This document shows, piece by piece, positions 11,553 through 19,946 of a stretch of DNA of 64,000 nt (the stretch's first letter is position 1; every line of letters starts with the position of its first letter). The DNA is from an uncultured Bacteroides sp. (lineage in GTDB: Bacteria; Bacteroidota; Bacteroidia; Bacteroidales; Bacteroidaceae), in contig CABMPP010000011.1 in NCBI GenBank assembly GCA_902388495.1, positions 1 through 64,000 of the forward strand. Direction: 5' to 3'. The translations under genes were made by a program, and so were the position numbers. The notes below the pieces were generated by a model, which had not been told where the DNA came from, made no database searches, and saw only the letters and a program-made list of their open reading frames with translations.

Positions 11553-12449
11553 ATGGCTTCACTGAAAGAGGTAAAAAATAGAATTAGCTCCGTCAAGAGT
11601 ACGCGTCAGATTACATCGGCGATGAAGATGGTGGCATCTGTCAAACTGCACAAGGCGCAGGGGCGGATTGAAAATATGCTGCCTTATCAACGGAAGCTGA
11701 ATGAGATATTGACGAACTTCCTGCGTACGGATGCTTCGTTCGAGTCTCCCTATACGGAGACGCGGACGGTGGCGAGGGTGGCGATTGTGGTGTTCTCGTC
11801 CAACAGTTCGCTGTGCGGTGCCTTCAACTCGAACGTGGCGAAGATGCTGGAACGGGTGTTGGAGGATTACCGGTCGCTGGGTAAGGAGAATATACTGATT
11901 TATCCCGTGGGCAGGAAAGTGGAGGAAGCCGTCAAGAAGTTGGGATATGAGCCGCAAGGCAGTTATCAGACGATGGCGGACAAACCTTCGTATGTCGATG
12001 CGTATGCGCTGGCAGGGGAGTTGATGAAGGAGTTTGTGGAGAAACGTGTTGACCATGTGGAACTGATTTATCATCATTTCAAGTCAATGGGTTCGCAAGT
12101 GTTGCTTCGCGAGAATTATCTTCCTATCGATTTGGCGCATGTGGCGGAAGAGGCGGCGGAAGGAACTGAAGCAGGGGAAGCTGCACGGAGTTTCAACAAT
12201 GATTATATTGTGGAACCGTCGGTAGGGGAACTGATAGCGGAGTTGCTACCCAAGGTGCTGAGTCAGAAGATATTTACAGTGCTCCTCGACTCCAATACCT
12301 CGGAACATGCCGCCCGCATGCTTGCCATGCAGACCGCAACGGACAATGCCAATGAACTGATTCAGGACTTGACGAAGCAGTACAACAAGAGCCGTCAGCA
12401 GGCAATTACAAATGAGTTGCTGGACATTATCGGCGGTAGCTTGAAGTAG
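11553..12449 (+). CDS. atpG: ATP synthase F1 subunit gamma
   Basis: 298 residues, the rotor shaft. The N-terminal helix MASLKEVKNRISSVKSTRQITSAMKMVAS and the C-terminal helix ending NKSRQQAITNELLDIIGG are the two halves of the coiled coil that turns within alpha3beta3. The middle domain contains a SNSSLCGAFNSNV segment. It is the last gene of the operon; a strong hairpin follows at 12472-12512. Confidence 0.97.
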   Translation: MASLKEVKNRISSVKSTRQITSAMKMVASVKLHKAQGRIENMLPYQRKLNEILTNFLRTDASFESPYTETRTVARVAIVVFSSNSSLCGAFNSNVAKMLERVLEDYRSLGKENILIYPVGRKVEEAVKKLGYEPQGSYQTMADKPSYVDAYALAGELMKEFVEKRVDHVELIYHHFKSMGSQVLLRENYLPIDLAHVAEEAAEGTEAGEAARSFNNDYIVEPSVGELIAELLPKVLSQKIFTVLLDSNTSEHAARMLAMQTATDNANELIQDLTKQYNKSRQQAITNELLDIIGGSLK

Positions 12450-12471
12450 TTATTTGCAAATAAGTATAATT

Positions 12472-12512
12472 ATAGGACAAGGATAACGAAATAAGCGTTA
12501 TCTTTGTCCTAT
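12472..12512 (+). terminator. Hairpin between atpG and the helicase gene
   Basis: A 17-bp stem (12472-12488 with 12496-12512, one G-T pair) closes a 7-nt loop. It ends 14 bp before the next start codon and lacks a long T-run, so it may terminate or attenuate read-through from the atp operon. Confidence 0.7.
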
Positions 12513-12525
12513 TATCGTATATAAT

Positions 12526-14751
12526 ATGGAACAAAACACTGAATTGGCGCTTGCATGGCAATTTGTTGAAAACACAGGCACACATCTATTCTTGACCGGT
12601 AAGGCAGGTACCGGAAAAACAACTTTCCTGCGAAAACTGAAATCAGAGAGTCCCAAGCGGATGATTGTGCTTGCACCGACGGGCATAGCAGCAATCAATG
12701 CGGGCGGAATAACAATTCATTCATTCTTTCAACTACCCTTTGCCCCTTATGTACCGGAGAGTTCGTTCAGCACGGACGGCAAGGCAAGTTACCGGTTCCG
12801 GTACGGGAAGGAGAAGATCAATATTATACGCAGCATGGACTTGCTGGTGATTGATGAAATCAGTATGGTACGCGCTGATTTGCTGGATGCCGTAGATGCT
12901 GTGCTGAGACGTTTCCGTGACCGGAGCAAGCCCTTCGGCGGCGTGCAACTGCTGATGATTGGAGACCTTCAGCAACTTTCTCCCATAGCAAAGGACGATG
13001 ACTGGCAGATGCTGAGCAAGTATTACGATACTCCTTATTTCTTTTCAAGCCAGGCACTGAAGCAGACGGAATACTGCACTATAGAACTGAAGAAAGTGTA
13101 CCGGCAGAGTGACGGGGCTTTCCTTGAACTGCTGAACCGCATCCGCGAAAACCGTTGTGACGCGCAAGTGATGGAGGCATTGAACCGCCGTTATATCCCT
13201 AATTTTGAGCCTGAAAAAGAAGAAGGTTACATCCGTCTGGTAACCCATAACTACCAGGCGCAACGCATCAATGACCATGAGTTGGAACAGCTTCCGGGAC
13301 GTTCGTACGCCTTCCGTGCTACGCTTGGCGGGAAGTTTCCCGAATATTCTTATCCTACGGACGAGGTGCTGGAATTGAAACGGGGTGCCCAGGTGATGTT
13401 CGTTAAGAATGATACTTCGGGAGAACATCGCTACTACAACGGTATGATCGGAGAGGTGACGGATGTCTCGGCAAGTGGCATCGAAGTGCGCAGTAAGGGA
13501 AGTGATGTCCGGTTTGCCCTGCAGGAGGAGGAATGGACGAATGCAAAATATGTATTGGACGAGGAAACGAAAGAAATTACGGAAGATATCGAGGGAACTT
13601 TCCGCCAGTACCCGTTGAAACTGGCTTGGGCTATTACGATCCATAAGAGCCAGGGGCTCACGTTTGAGCGTGCCATTATAGATGCCAGCGCCTCGTTTGC
13701 ACACGGGCAGACGTACGTTGCACTGAGCCGTTGCAAGACATTGGAAGGAGTGGTGCTCAGTGCACCGCTTTCGGCTAGGGCGGTAATCAGTGACAGTGCG
13801 GTAGATACGTTTACGATGGAGGCGCGGAAGAGTGAGCCGGATGAGAAGCGGTTTCGTTCGTTACAGCAGACTTATTTCCTGGAACTATTGTCGGGCTTGT
13901 TCGATTTTCAACCGCTGGAGCAGGCGCTAAGGCGGTATGTACGATTGGTGGACGAGCATCTGTACAAGCTCTTCCCCAAGCAACTGGCGGCGTATAAAGA
14001 GGAAGTGGAACGTTTCCACGAGAAAGTGACGAAGGTGGCGCAGAAGTTCAGCCTGCAATATACCCGCTTGGTTGATGCTTCGGAGGATTATGCAACGGAT
14101 GAGACGTTGCAGAAGCGTATTCATGCCGGGGCGGTTTATTTTCAGGATGAGTTGCAACCGCTGGATGCAATGATGGGGAATACGGTGGCTTCGGATAACA
14201 AAGAGTTGAAGAAGAAGTTGCGGGAGACGATGGAGGAGCTGATAGATATCTTCGATCTGAAGTCCGAACTGTTGAATTACGTCTGTCAGTGTGGATTTCA
14301 TGTGACGGAGTATTTGAAGCAGAAGGCAATTCTGTCTATTGATAATTCGGTGTTTCAGAAAGGGAAGGGGAAGGAGAAAACTGCTACCGGAAAGGAAACA
14401 TCGCAGAAGAAAGCACGGCAGGAAGGAGCAGAAGATGGTGCAGGAAAGAATACGCGTGAAAGAAAGGCGTCTGCCTTCGAGGTGCCATCGGACGTCTTGC
14501 ATCCGGAACTATACAACCGGCTGGTGGCGTGGCGCAATGCGGAAGCTTCGCAGTTGGGATTGCCTGTGTATACGGTCATTCAGCAGAAAGCGATTTTGGG
14601 CATCAGTAATCTGTTGCCTTCGGACAAGGCGATGCTGGTGCGCATTCCGTATTTCGGTAAGAAAGGGGCGGAGAAGTATGGAGACGTGATTCTGGAAATG
14701 GTACGCAGCTATCGGAAAGAGAAGGGGCTGGCGGAGCCGGAATTATTGTAG
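12526..14751 (+). CDS. Pif1-like superfamily 1B helicase with C-terminal HRDC domain
   Basis: 741 residues. The P-loop is in LTGKAGTGKTTFLRKLK (residues about 25-40), followed by the Pif1-type APTGIAAINAGGITIHSFFQLP, Walker B LLVIDEISMVRADLLDAVD and GVQLLMIGDLQQLSP. Further motifs are LAWAITIHKSQGLTFERAIID and QTYVALSRCKTLEGVVL. These make it a 5'-3' SF1B DNA helicase. After a Lys/Glu-rich linker (about residues 615-655) an HRDC-like helical domain follows (LYNRLVAWRNAEASQLG, ending GAEKYGDVILEMVRSYRKEKG). It probably acts on forks, G-quadruplexes or recombination intermediates. It stands alone between two hairpins. Confidence 0.88.
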   Translation: MEQNTELALAWQFVENTGTHLFLTGKAGTGKTTFLRKLKSESPKRMIVLAPTGIAAINAGGITIHSFFQLPFAPYVPESSFSTDGKASYRFRYGKEKINIIRSMDLLVIDEISMVRADLLDAVDAVLRRFRDRSKPFGGVQLLMIGDLQQLSPIAKDDDWQMLSKYYDTPYFFSSQALKQTEYCTIELKKVYRQSDGAFLELLNRIRENRCDAQVMEALNRRYIPNFEPEKEEGYIRLVTHNYQAQRINDHELEQLPGRSYAFRATLGGKFPEYSYPTDEVLELKRGAQVMFVKNDTSGEHRYYNGMIGEVTDVSASGIEVRSKGSDVRFALQEEEWTNAKYVLDEETKEITEDIEGTFRQYPLKLAWAITIHKSQGLTFERAIIDASASFAHGQTYVALSRCKTLEGVVLSAPLSARAVISDSAVDTFTMEARKSEPDEKRFRSLQQTYFLELLSGLFDFQPLEQALRRYVRLVDEHLYKLFPKQLAAYKEEVERFHEKVTKVAQKFSLQYTRLVDASEDYATDETLQKRIHAGAVYFQDELQPLDAMMGNTVASDNKELKKKLRETMEELIDIFDLKSELLNYVCQCGFHVTEYLKQKAILSIDNSVFQKGKGKEKTATGKETSQKKARQEGAEDGAGKNTRERKASAFEVPSDVLHPELYNRLVAWRNAEASQLGLPVYTVIQQKAILGISNLLPSDKAMLVRIPYFGKKGAEKYGDVILEMVRSYRKEKGLAEPELL

Positions 14752-14770
14752 CCTGAAGGCATAGTAAGAT

Positions 14771-14866
14771 AAAACAAATATCGTGTTTGCAGGAAATTAA
14801 CTTCGTGCAGACACGATATTTGTTTTTTGTACTACACGAAGTTAATTTGTTGCACGACACGATATT
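14771..14866. terminator. Interleaved inverted repeats downstream of the helicase
   Basis: A perfect 16-bp inverted repeat (14771-14786 with 14811-14826, followed by TTTTTT) can end the helicase transcript. Its loop holds one arm of a second perfect 14-bp repeat (14794-14807 with 14835-14848). A further copy of ACACGATATT lies at 14857-14866 and could also pair with the first left arm. Confidence 0.75.
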
Positions 14867-14937
14867 AATATTCTCTTTACGCGTAGAGAAGGGATGCTTC
14901 GCTTCGCTCTGCATGACGGAAGAAGTAAATGCTTCTT

Positions 14938-15837
14938 TTAGAGTTCAAACATCAGTCTTATTCCTTCGTCCAACGTATGCGGCCGATATCCTAACTCCTT
15001 CTTTGCCTTCTCGATACTCAGCCCGCTGAAACGGGGACGCGGAGTTTTTTCTCCCATTTCCTGAGTAGTGACGGGGCGGATAAGAGAACGGTTCAGACCT
15101 AATACGTCCGCTACGCGGTAGGCTATATCAGCAATCGTCAGGCAATCGCTTCCGCAGAGGTGGTAGATGCCGTTGTGCGGATGGTTTATCAGCTTTTCTA
15201 CTCCTTGAGAGATATCTCCGACAAAGGTAGGGGTGCGCCACTGGTCGGAGACGACGAAGATTTCTTCGTTATTCCTCAACCGGTTGGCTACTAATTGGAG
15301 AACGTTGCCATGTTGTCCCGGAAGGGCGGCGCCGTAGACCACCACTACGCGCACAATGGCATAATCCCGGCAAATGGCAGCGATACGCTTTTCACCTTCT
15401 AGCTTGGTATAGCCGTAATAATTGACGGGAGCAGGAACGTCTTCTTCCGTGTATGGCCGGTCGGTGTCGCCACTGAACACGAAGTCTGTGGAAAGATGGA
15501 TAAGGCGGCTGTTGTGCGCTTTGCAGCAGTTTGCCAAGTGCTCTACGGCAGTGATGTTGATGGCGTCTGCCTCGTCGTGATGCGTTTCGCAATAATCGGG
15601 AACGGAGAGAGCGGAGGTGTTGATAACAACGTCGGGACATACTTCTTTGAATAGCTCTTCCAATGCAGCACTGTCGCAAATATCCGTACGGATGAAGCGG
15701 TAATCTCCCGAATGGGGACAAATGTCATCGTGCAGGGAACAGCCCGTAACCTGATAGGACAGGTTGCGGGAGAGATCGTCGAGGATGCGGCGGCCGGTGA
15801 AACCGTTGGCGCCTATGATTAGTATTTTCTTTCTCAT
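14938..15837 (-). CDS. RmlD-like NAD(P)-dependent sugar-nucleotide reductase (extended SDR)
   Basis: 299 residues from the ATG at 15835-15837 (MRKKILIIGANGFTG); an upstream in-frame ATG would add 24 unlikely residues. The Rossmann motif GANGFTG is at residues 9-15 and the catalytic Tyr-x-x-x-Lys is in YYGYTKLEGEKR. The protein resembles dTDP-4-dehydrorhamnose reductases (VVVVYGAALPGQHGNVLQLV, DQWRTPTFVGDIS). No other rhamnose genes are nearby, so the substrate is uncertain. It is followed on the same strand, across the 16-bp gap upstream, by two exported proteins. Confidence 0.8.
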   Translation of the reverse strand: MRKKILIIGANGFTGRRILDDLSRNLSYQVTGCSLHDDICPHSGDYRFIRTDICDSAALEELFKEVCPDVVINTSALSVPDYCETHHDEADAINITAVEHLANCCKAHNSRLIHLSTDFVFSGDTDRPYTEEDVPAPVNYYGYTKLEGEKRIAAICRDYAIVRVVVVYGAALPGQHGNVLQLVANRLRNNEEIFVVSDQWRTPTFVGDISQGVEKLINHPHNGIYHLCGSDCLTIADIAYRVADVLGLNRSLIRPVTTQEMGEKTPRPRFSGLSIEKAKKELGYRPHTLDEGIRLMFEL

Positions 15838-15853
15838 AATGTATTTCGTTTGT

Positions 15854-16456
15854 TTACCAGTTTGGCGTTCCTCTTCCTTGCTGCACCTCAATCCGTATGC
15901 CGAACGCACCGTTTGCCGATTTCATCTCGAATGCTCCTTTGAAATTATTCTTCTCCCAAGGCAGGGCCGAAGGATTGGGCACTTTCCATCCATCCTTGTC
16001 GTACTCTCCGTATGTATTAATCCGCATACCGTTCTTCAGCGTAAAGCTCCCCATCTGCAAGTTATCGGTAGAGCCCCAGAAACTGTTCAGACCGAAAGGA
16101 TCCGAACTGAAGTACCGCGAATTGTTGAGAGAGAATATATTGGAGAGCCCTTGCGAATAAGTGACATTCGGATTCAACTGGAAGATGCGGTTGTAATCTT
16201 TGCTGGCATCGGGTATCTCCAAAGTGAACCGGGGCAGAGTGGGAGCAGACAGATTCATCAGCCCCATATCGAGCAGAAAGCCATCGTAGTTTTTCACGTC
16301 CGGCAAAGGACTTCCTTCCGACAGGGGAATGCCTTCGGGAGTTACACCTCCGGGTACAGACGTTGCCCGTACGCTATCGGTAGGTACCTCATTTTGGGCA
16401 CCGACGGTGGAAATGCCTGCAAGCAAAGCAATGATACAGAAGAAGATTCGTTTCAT
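15854..16456 (-). CDS. Exported protein of unknown function
   Basis: 200 residues with a clear signal peptide (MKRIFFCIIALLAGISTVGAQ). The rest is rich in aromatic and polar residues (SSDPFGLNSFWGSTDNLQMGSF, GMRINTYGEYDKDGW) and resembles part of an outer-membrane-associated beta structure. No catalytic motif is seen. It lies between the SDR gene and a probable barrel protein on the same strand, whose product has the same ENELP/DTIK-type linker after its signal peptide. The two may work together. I cannot name the family with confidence. Confidence 0.6.
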   Translation of the reverse strand: MKRIFFCIIALLAGISTVGAQNEVPTDSVRATSVPGGVTPEGIPLSEGSPLPDVKNYDGFLLDMGLMNLSAPTLPRFTLEIPDASKDYNRIFQLNPNVTYSQGLSNIFSLNNSRYFSSDPFGLNSFWGSTDNLQMGSFTLKNGMRINTYGEYDKDGWKVPNPSALPWEKNNFKGAFEMKSANGAFGIRIEVQQGRGTPNW

Positions 16457-16551
16457 ACCTTGTTCTTATTTAAGTTGAACAAAGATACTTTTTTCCCTCT
16501 ATTCCGTGAAATTTCTTTGCATTATTTCTATTTACTTACCAATATAGATAC

Positions 16552-17370
16552 TTATTTGCCGAGGCGGATGACCGGATAAAGTAGTGGCACTGTGGTCCAT
16601 TTCATCTTCGTAGGGTCGTATACACGCTCCATGCCGCCATGTATCTCGATGTGGTTGTTTATTTTATACTCCATCACTATGCCGTAATTGCTCTGAGGAT
16701 ACATCGGGTTCATATATCCGTGGAAGGAATTGCTTTTACCATAACCCGAGTATTGCCCGAAGGCACGCACGCGCAAATGGTCGTTGATGCGGTAGGCAAG
16801 CGAAGCATTCAGCCCTAAATCCCATTGAGTGCCCCTTGGAGCATCAAGCTTGGCATACCGGGCCCCTGATATGGAAGAAGGCGTAGCCATCGAGTAATTG
16901 GCGGCATATACCCCTCCGCTCAGTTCCCAATGCTCATCGGGACTGTAATAGGTGATTCCCGCTCCGGCTTGCATCATGGAACCCATTGCAGGATAGGTGG
17001 AGTGGTCGCCGTACATTGTCAGTATGACCCCGGGCGAGAGCAGAAAGTCGGCATAGCGCTGGAAGTCCGCATCAAACAGATCACTTTTGAAATGAATCTT
17101 CTCCATGTCAGTCCAGGGAAGAGGCTCGATGTATTCCTCCGGAGTGAAATGAAACTTTACGCTGTCCTGCTGATGCGTTTGCATCCCCTGTTCCGGTTGA
17201 ATTTCGGAAGCTCCTCCCGTCCGCTTGGGCGGTGTGTGCTGCTTGGGGAAGGCAGGAACTTGCTCTTGCTTCACCGGAAGACGGTTCTTTATCGTGTCTG
17301 CCGGAAGCTCGTTCTGGGCATAGGCGCAGAGCGAAGAAAGAATGAATACAGATAATAATAATGTTCTCAT
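16552..17370 (-). CDS. Probable outer-membrane beta-barrel protein
   Basis: 272 residues with signal peptide MRTLLLSVFILSSLCAYA, then a Pro-rich linker (KQEQVPAFPKQHTPPKRTGG). The C-terminal 160 residues show alternating strands typical of small barrels (WELSGGVYAANYS, LRVRAFGQYSGYG, YGIVMEYKINNHIEIHGGMERVY). It is 21 bp downstream of the response-regulator gene on the same strand, so it may belong to that signalling operon. Specific function is unknown. Confidence 0.6.
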   Translation of the reverse strand: MRTLLLSVFILSSLCAYAQNELPADTIKNRLPVKQEQVPAFPKQHTPPKRTGGASEIQPEQGMQTHQQDSVKFHFTPEEYIEPLPWTDMEKIHFKSDLFDADFQRYADFLLSPGVILTMYGDHSTYPAMGSMMQAGAGITYYSPDEHWELSGGVYAANYSMATPSSISGARYAKLDAPRGTQWDLGLNASLAYRINDHLRVRAFGQYSGYGKSNSFHGYMNPMYPQSNYGIVMEYKINNHIEIHGGMERVYDPTKMKWTTVPLLYPVIRLGK

Positions 17371-17391
17371 AAATAGTAGTTTAGTTTGTTT

Positions 17392-18111
17392 TTAGTTTAC
17401 TATCAGTTTATAGCCTATTCCGCGTACGTTGACGATGCGGATGCGGTCGTCCTGAGAGAGTTTGTGCCGCAGCTTGGTGATGAAGACGTGTAGGCTGCGG
17501 GAGTTGAAGAAGCTGTCGTCTCCCCAGAGGTCGAGCAGTACATTTTGGGTATTGACTACCTGGTTACGGTTTTCGCAGAGGCGTTTCAGTATTTCCGACT
17601 CGCGGTGGGAGAGCTCCATTTCGGTGTCGACGTGCGGCGAGGTGATGGTGCCGATGAAGGTGAGCCGTTGCGTGACGGAGTTGAAACGGTAGTCGCCTAT
17701 CTCGAAGCTGGTGACTTCCCGTGGCGCCTCGCTCGTAAAGGAGAAAGCACGGCCCACGAGTGCCTTGATGCGGATCATGAGTTCCTGCATGCCGAAGGGC
17801 TTTTTCAGGTAGTCGTTAGCGCCCAGTTCAAAGCCTTCCACTACGTCGTTGATGGCAGAACGAGCAGTGAGGAACAAGACCGGGGTGCGCTTGTCTGTCT
17901 GACGGATGCGGCGCACCATCTCGAAGCCGTCCATGCGGGGCATCATCACGTCGGCCACCAGCACGTCGGGGCGGAGGTCGAAGAACAGGCGCAGGCCTTC
18001 TTCGCCGTCGGAGGCGGTGTGGATGATGAAGTCCCGACCTTCCAGCGTATCTTTGATAATCATGGCGAGGGTTTCTTCGTCCTCGACCAGTAGAACGGTT
18101 ATCTTTTCCAT
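17392..18111 (-). CDS. OmpR/PhoB-type response regulator
   Basis: 239 residues. The receiver domain has acidic pocket VEDEE (residues 9-13), phospho-acceptor Asp54 in LVADVMMPRMDG and the conserved Lys in NDYLKKPFG. The C-terminal winged helix (ESEILKRLCENRNQVVNTQNVLLDLWGDD, then HVFITKLRHKLSQDDRIRIVNVRGIGYKL) binds DNA, usually as head-to-tail dimers on repeats spaced about 10-11 bp. The partner kinase gene is directly upstream (27-bp gap). Likely targets include the divergent gene at 19947, where such repeats are visible. Confidence 0.93.
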   Translation of the reverse strand: MEKITVLLVEDEETLAMIIKDTLEGRDFIIHTASDGEEGLRLFFDLRPDVLVADVMMPRMDGFEMVRRIRQTDKRTPVLFLTARSAINDVVEGFELGANDYLKKPFGMQELMIRIKALVGRAFSFTSEAPREVTSFEIGDYRFNSVTQRLTFIGTITSPHVDTEMELSHRESEILKRLCENRNQVVNTQNVLLDLWGDDSFFNSRSLHVFITKLRHKLSQDDRIRIVNVRGIGYKLIVN

Positions 18112-18138
18112 TAGCTGTATATTGTTTTAAATTCCCAT

Positions 18139-19734
18139 TTATATCCTTATTATAAATGTACTTCCTTTCCCCGGTTCGCTCTTCACGCTGACGCTGCCTC
18201 CGTGCTTCTCCGTCATCGTCTTCACGTAGAACAATCCCAGTCCATACCCTTTCACGTCGTGCAGATTGCCTGTAGGTACGCGATAGAACTTGTCGAAGAT
18301 ATGCTTCTGCTTCTCCGGGGCGATGCCGATGCCGTGGTCGCTGACGGAGACTTCGGTCTGCACGTCCTGCCCGGTACTGACGGTGCGGCAGCGGATGCTT
18401 ACTTCCGCTTCCCTGTGCGAGTATTTGATGGCATTATCCATCAGGTTGCTGATGATATTGCTGAAGTGCGTGCGGTCGGCAAGTACGGTCAGGTCTTCCG
18501 GTTCGATGTCTACCGTGACGTGCACGGGCTTCTCGGCTTTCAGCTTGTGTTGCTCGATGAGCGGCTCCAGGACTTCTTGTACTGACAACTCCTCCGGGTG
18601 TAGGCGGAACGTCTTGCGACGCTCCATGCTCATGGAGAGAATCTGTTCCACCAGTCCGCTAAGGCGCTGAAGCTGCTCCTGGCAGATGCCCAGGTACTTA
18701 TCCCGTTGCGCTTTCTCTTCGGCCTGGTCAAAGTTGAGCAGGGCGTCGTTGGCGGCGTATGCCACGGCGATGGGGGTTTTTAGCTCGTGGGTGATGTTAT
18801 TGGTAAAGTCGCTCTTCATCTCCTCCAGCGTCTTCTGCTTCAGGATGGTACGGATCAGGAACCAGAAGGAGAAGGAGAGTATAATCAGTATGACGAACGA
18901 CGTGGCAAGGATGCCCGACATTTGCCGTAACACCAGCGAGTCTACGGGATCCATCAACAGGCGGTAACTCTGATTGGTGTTGAGGTCGAAAGAGTAATTG
19001 TATGCTATGGCTTTGGGACCGGGGATGTATCCGGGGGTAGTTATCACTTCCAGCGTATCTAAAAACACAAATGTAGAGTCCGGGCTGCTGCCTTTGTGCA
19101 GATGTATCAATCGGTGGGGCAGGGTGATGCCGCGTTCTTGCAGCAGCACGGTCAGCAGACTGTCGTAAAGGGCTACATCGGGGTCGGTAAGGATGTCCAG
19201 ACCGGAATGCAGTCCGCGTTGGAGGTAGGTGGCAAGTTCCAGCATGTTGTTCTGGTTGCGCAGAATCACTTCCAGGCCTCCTTGTGCAGTCAATGCAGCC
19301 CTTGGGGTATCAGTTACGGCTTCTTCCATACTCTGTCGGGCGCTCTTCCGGACGCTGACCTCTACGCGGGTAGAGTCGTTGGGATAACTTATGGAGACGC
19401 TGTCGGGCTTGGGCATCAGCTTGCTTTGCAGGGTAGAGTGTCCCAGGGAATCTTCGTAGTTGACGGTGGTGCTGCTGCGTACAAACGATTTTCCGTCATC
19501 ATCATATCCGGCTGATACGCTTACTTCTCCATGCTCTGCATGTTCTTTCCGCATTTTCTCGATGCGCATCATCATTTCGTTATAGTCGCTCATGCGCAGA
19601 GCTTCGTTGATGCTCCGCACCATCTCGTCGTGCATGGTGCGGTAAAGTCCCGTGATCCAGTAGGCTTGGTAGGCAAAGATGCCGGCCAGGGAGACGATGA
19701 CAAGTATGGCAATATATTTAAACGGCAGTTTCAT
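18139..19734 (-). CDS. Membrane sensor histidine kinase paired with the OmpR-type regulator
   Basis: 531 residues. Membrane helices at about residues 7-27 and 283-305 flank a periplasmic sensor domain of about 255 residues. The dimerisation/phospho-acceptor box is NNITHELKTPIAVAYAAND (His about 316). The ATPase domain shows the N box ISNLMDNAIKYS, G1 VSDHGIGIAPE, F box IFDKFYRVP and G2 GYGLGLFYVKTM. It is therefore an intact kinase. It starts the minus-strand operon with the regulator and is divergent from the receptor-like gene at 19947. Confidence 0.93.
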   Translation of the reverse strand: MKLPFKYIAILVIVSLAGIFAYQAYWITGLYRTMHDEMVRSINEALRMSDYNEMMMRIEKMRKEHAEHGEVSVSAGYDDDGKSFVRSSTTVNYEDSLGHSTLQSKLMPKPDSVSISYPNDSTRVEVSVRKSARQSMEEAVTDTPRAALTAQGGLEVILRNQNNMLELATYLQRGLHSGLDILTDPDVALYDSLLTVLLQERGITLPHRLIHLHKGSSPDSTFVFLDTLEVITTPGYIPGPKAIAYNYSFDLNTNQSYRLLMDPVDSLVLRQMSGILATSFVILIILSFSFWFLIRTILKQKTLEEMKSDFTNNITHELKTPIAVAYAANDALLNFDQAEEKAQRDKYLGICQEQLQRLSGLVEQILSMSMERRKTFRLHPEELSVQEVLEPLIEQHKLKAEKPVHVTVDIEPEDLTVLADRTHFSNIISNLMDNAIKYSHREAEVSIRCRTVSTGQDVQTEVSVSDHGIGIAPEKQKHIFDKFYRVPTGNLHDVKGYGLGLFYVKTMTEKHGGSVSVKSEPGKGSTFIIRI

Positions 19735-19808
19735 AGTTGTTTCAGGGAGTATTTCGTTAGGGCAAAGATAAGACTTATATTGTGAGCATCATCATGCGGT
19801 AAGACTAA

Positions 19809-19930
19809 ATAACACTTCCGATAACACTGGATAACACTCGGTAAGCCGGTGATAACACAAGGTCTCGCCGATTCTGCCGTACTTTGCAGACGAAGATAGT
19901 TCTTGAATCTGAAAAGCAAGTATAACACAT
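19809..19930. promoter_or_regulatory. Phased ATAACAC repeats between kinase and receptor genes
   Basis: ATAACAC occurs five times on the plus strand, starting at 19809, 19821, 19831, 19852 and 19922. The first four are spaced 12, 10 and 21 bp, that is on one face of the helix, as expected for binding by an OmpR-type regulator. They lie about 95-140 bp upstream of the ATG at 19947 and would be upstream of any promoter there. Confidence 0.55.
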
Positions 19931-19946
19931 AAATAAGAAAAGAAAT

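Noticed and set aside
9788..11596. 602-codon minus-strand frame opposite atpA
   Set aside because: Same reason; atpA is complete and conserved across this whole span.
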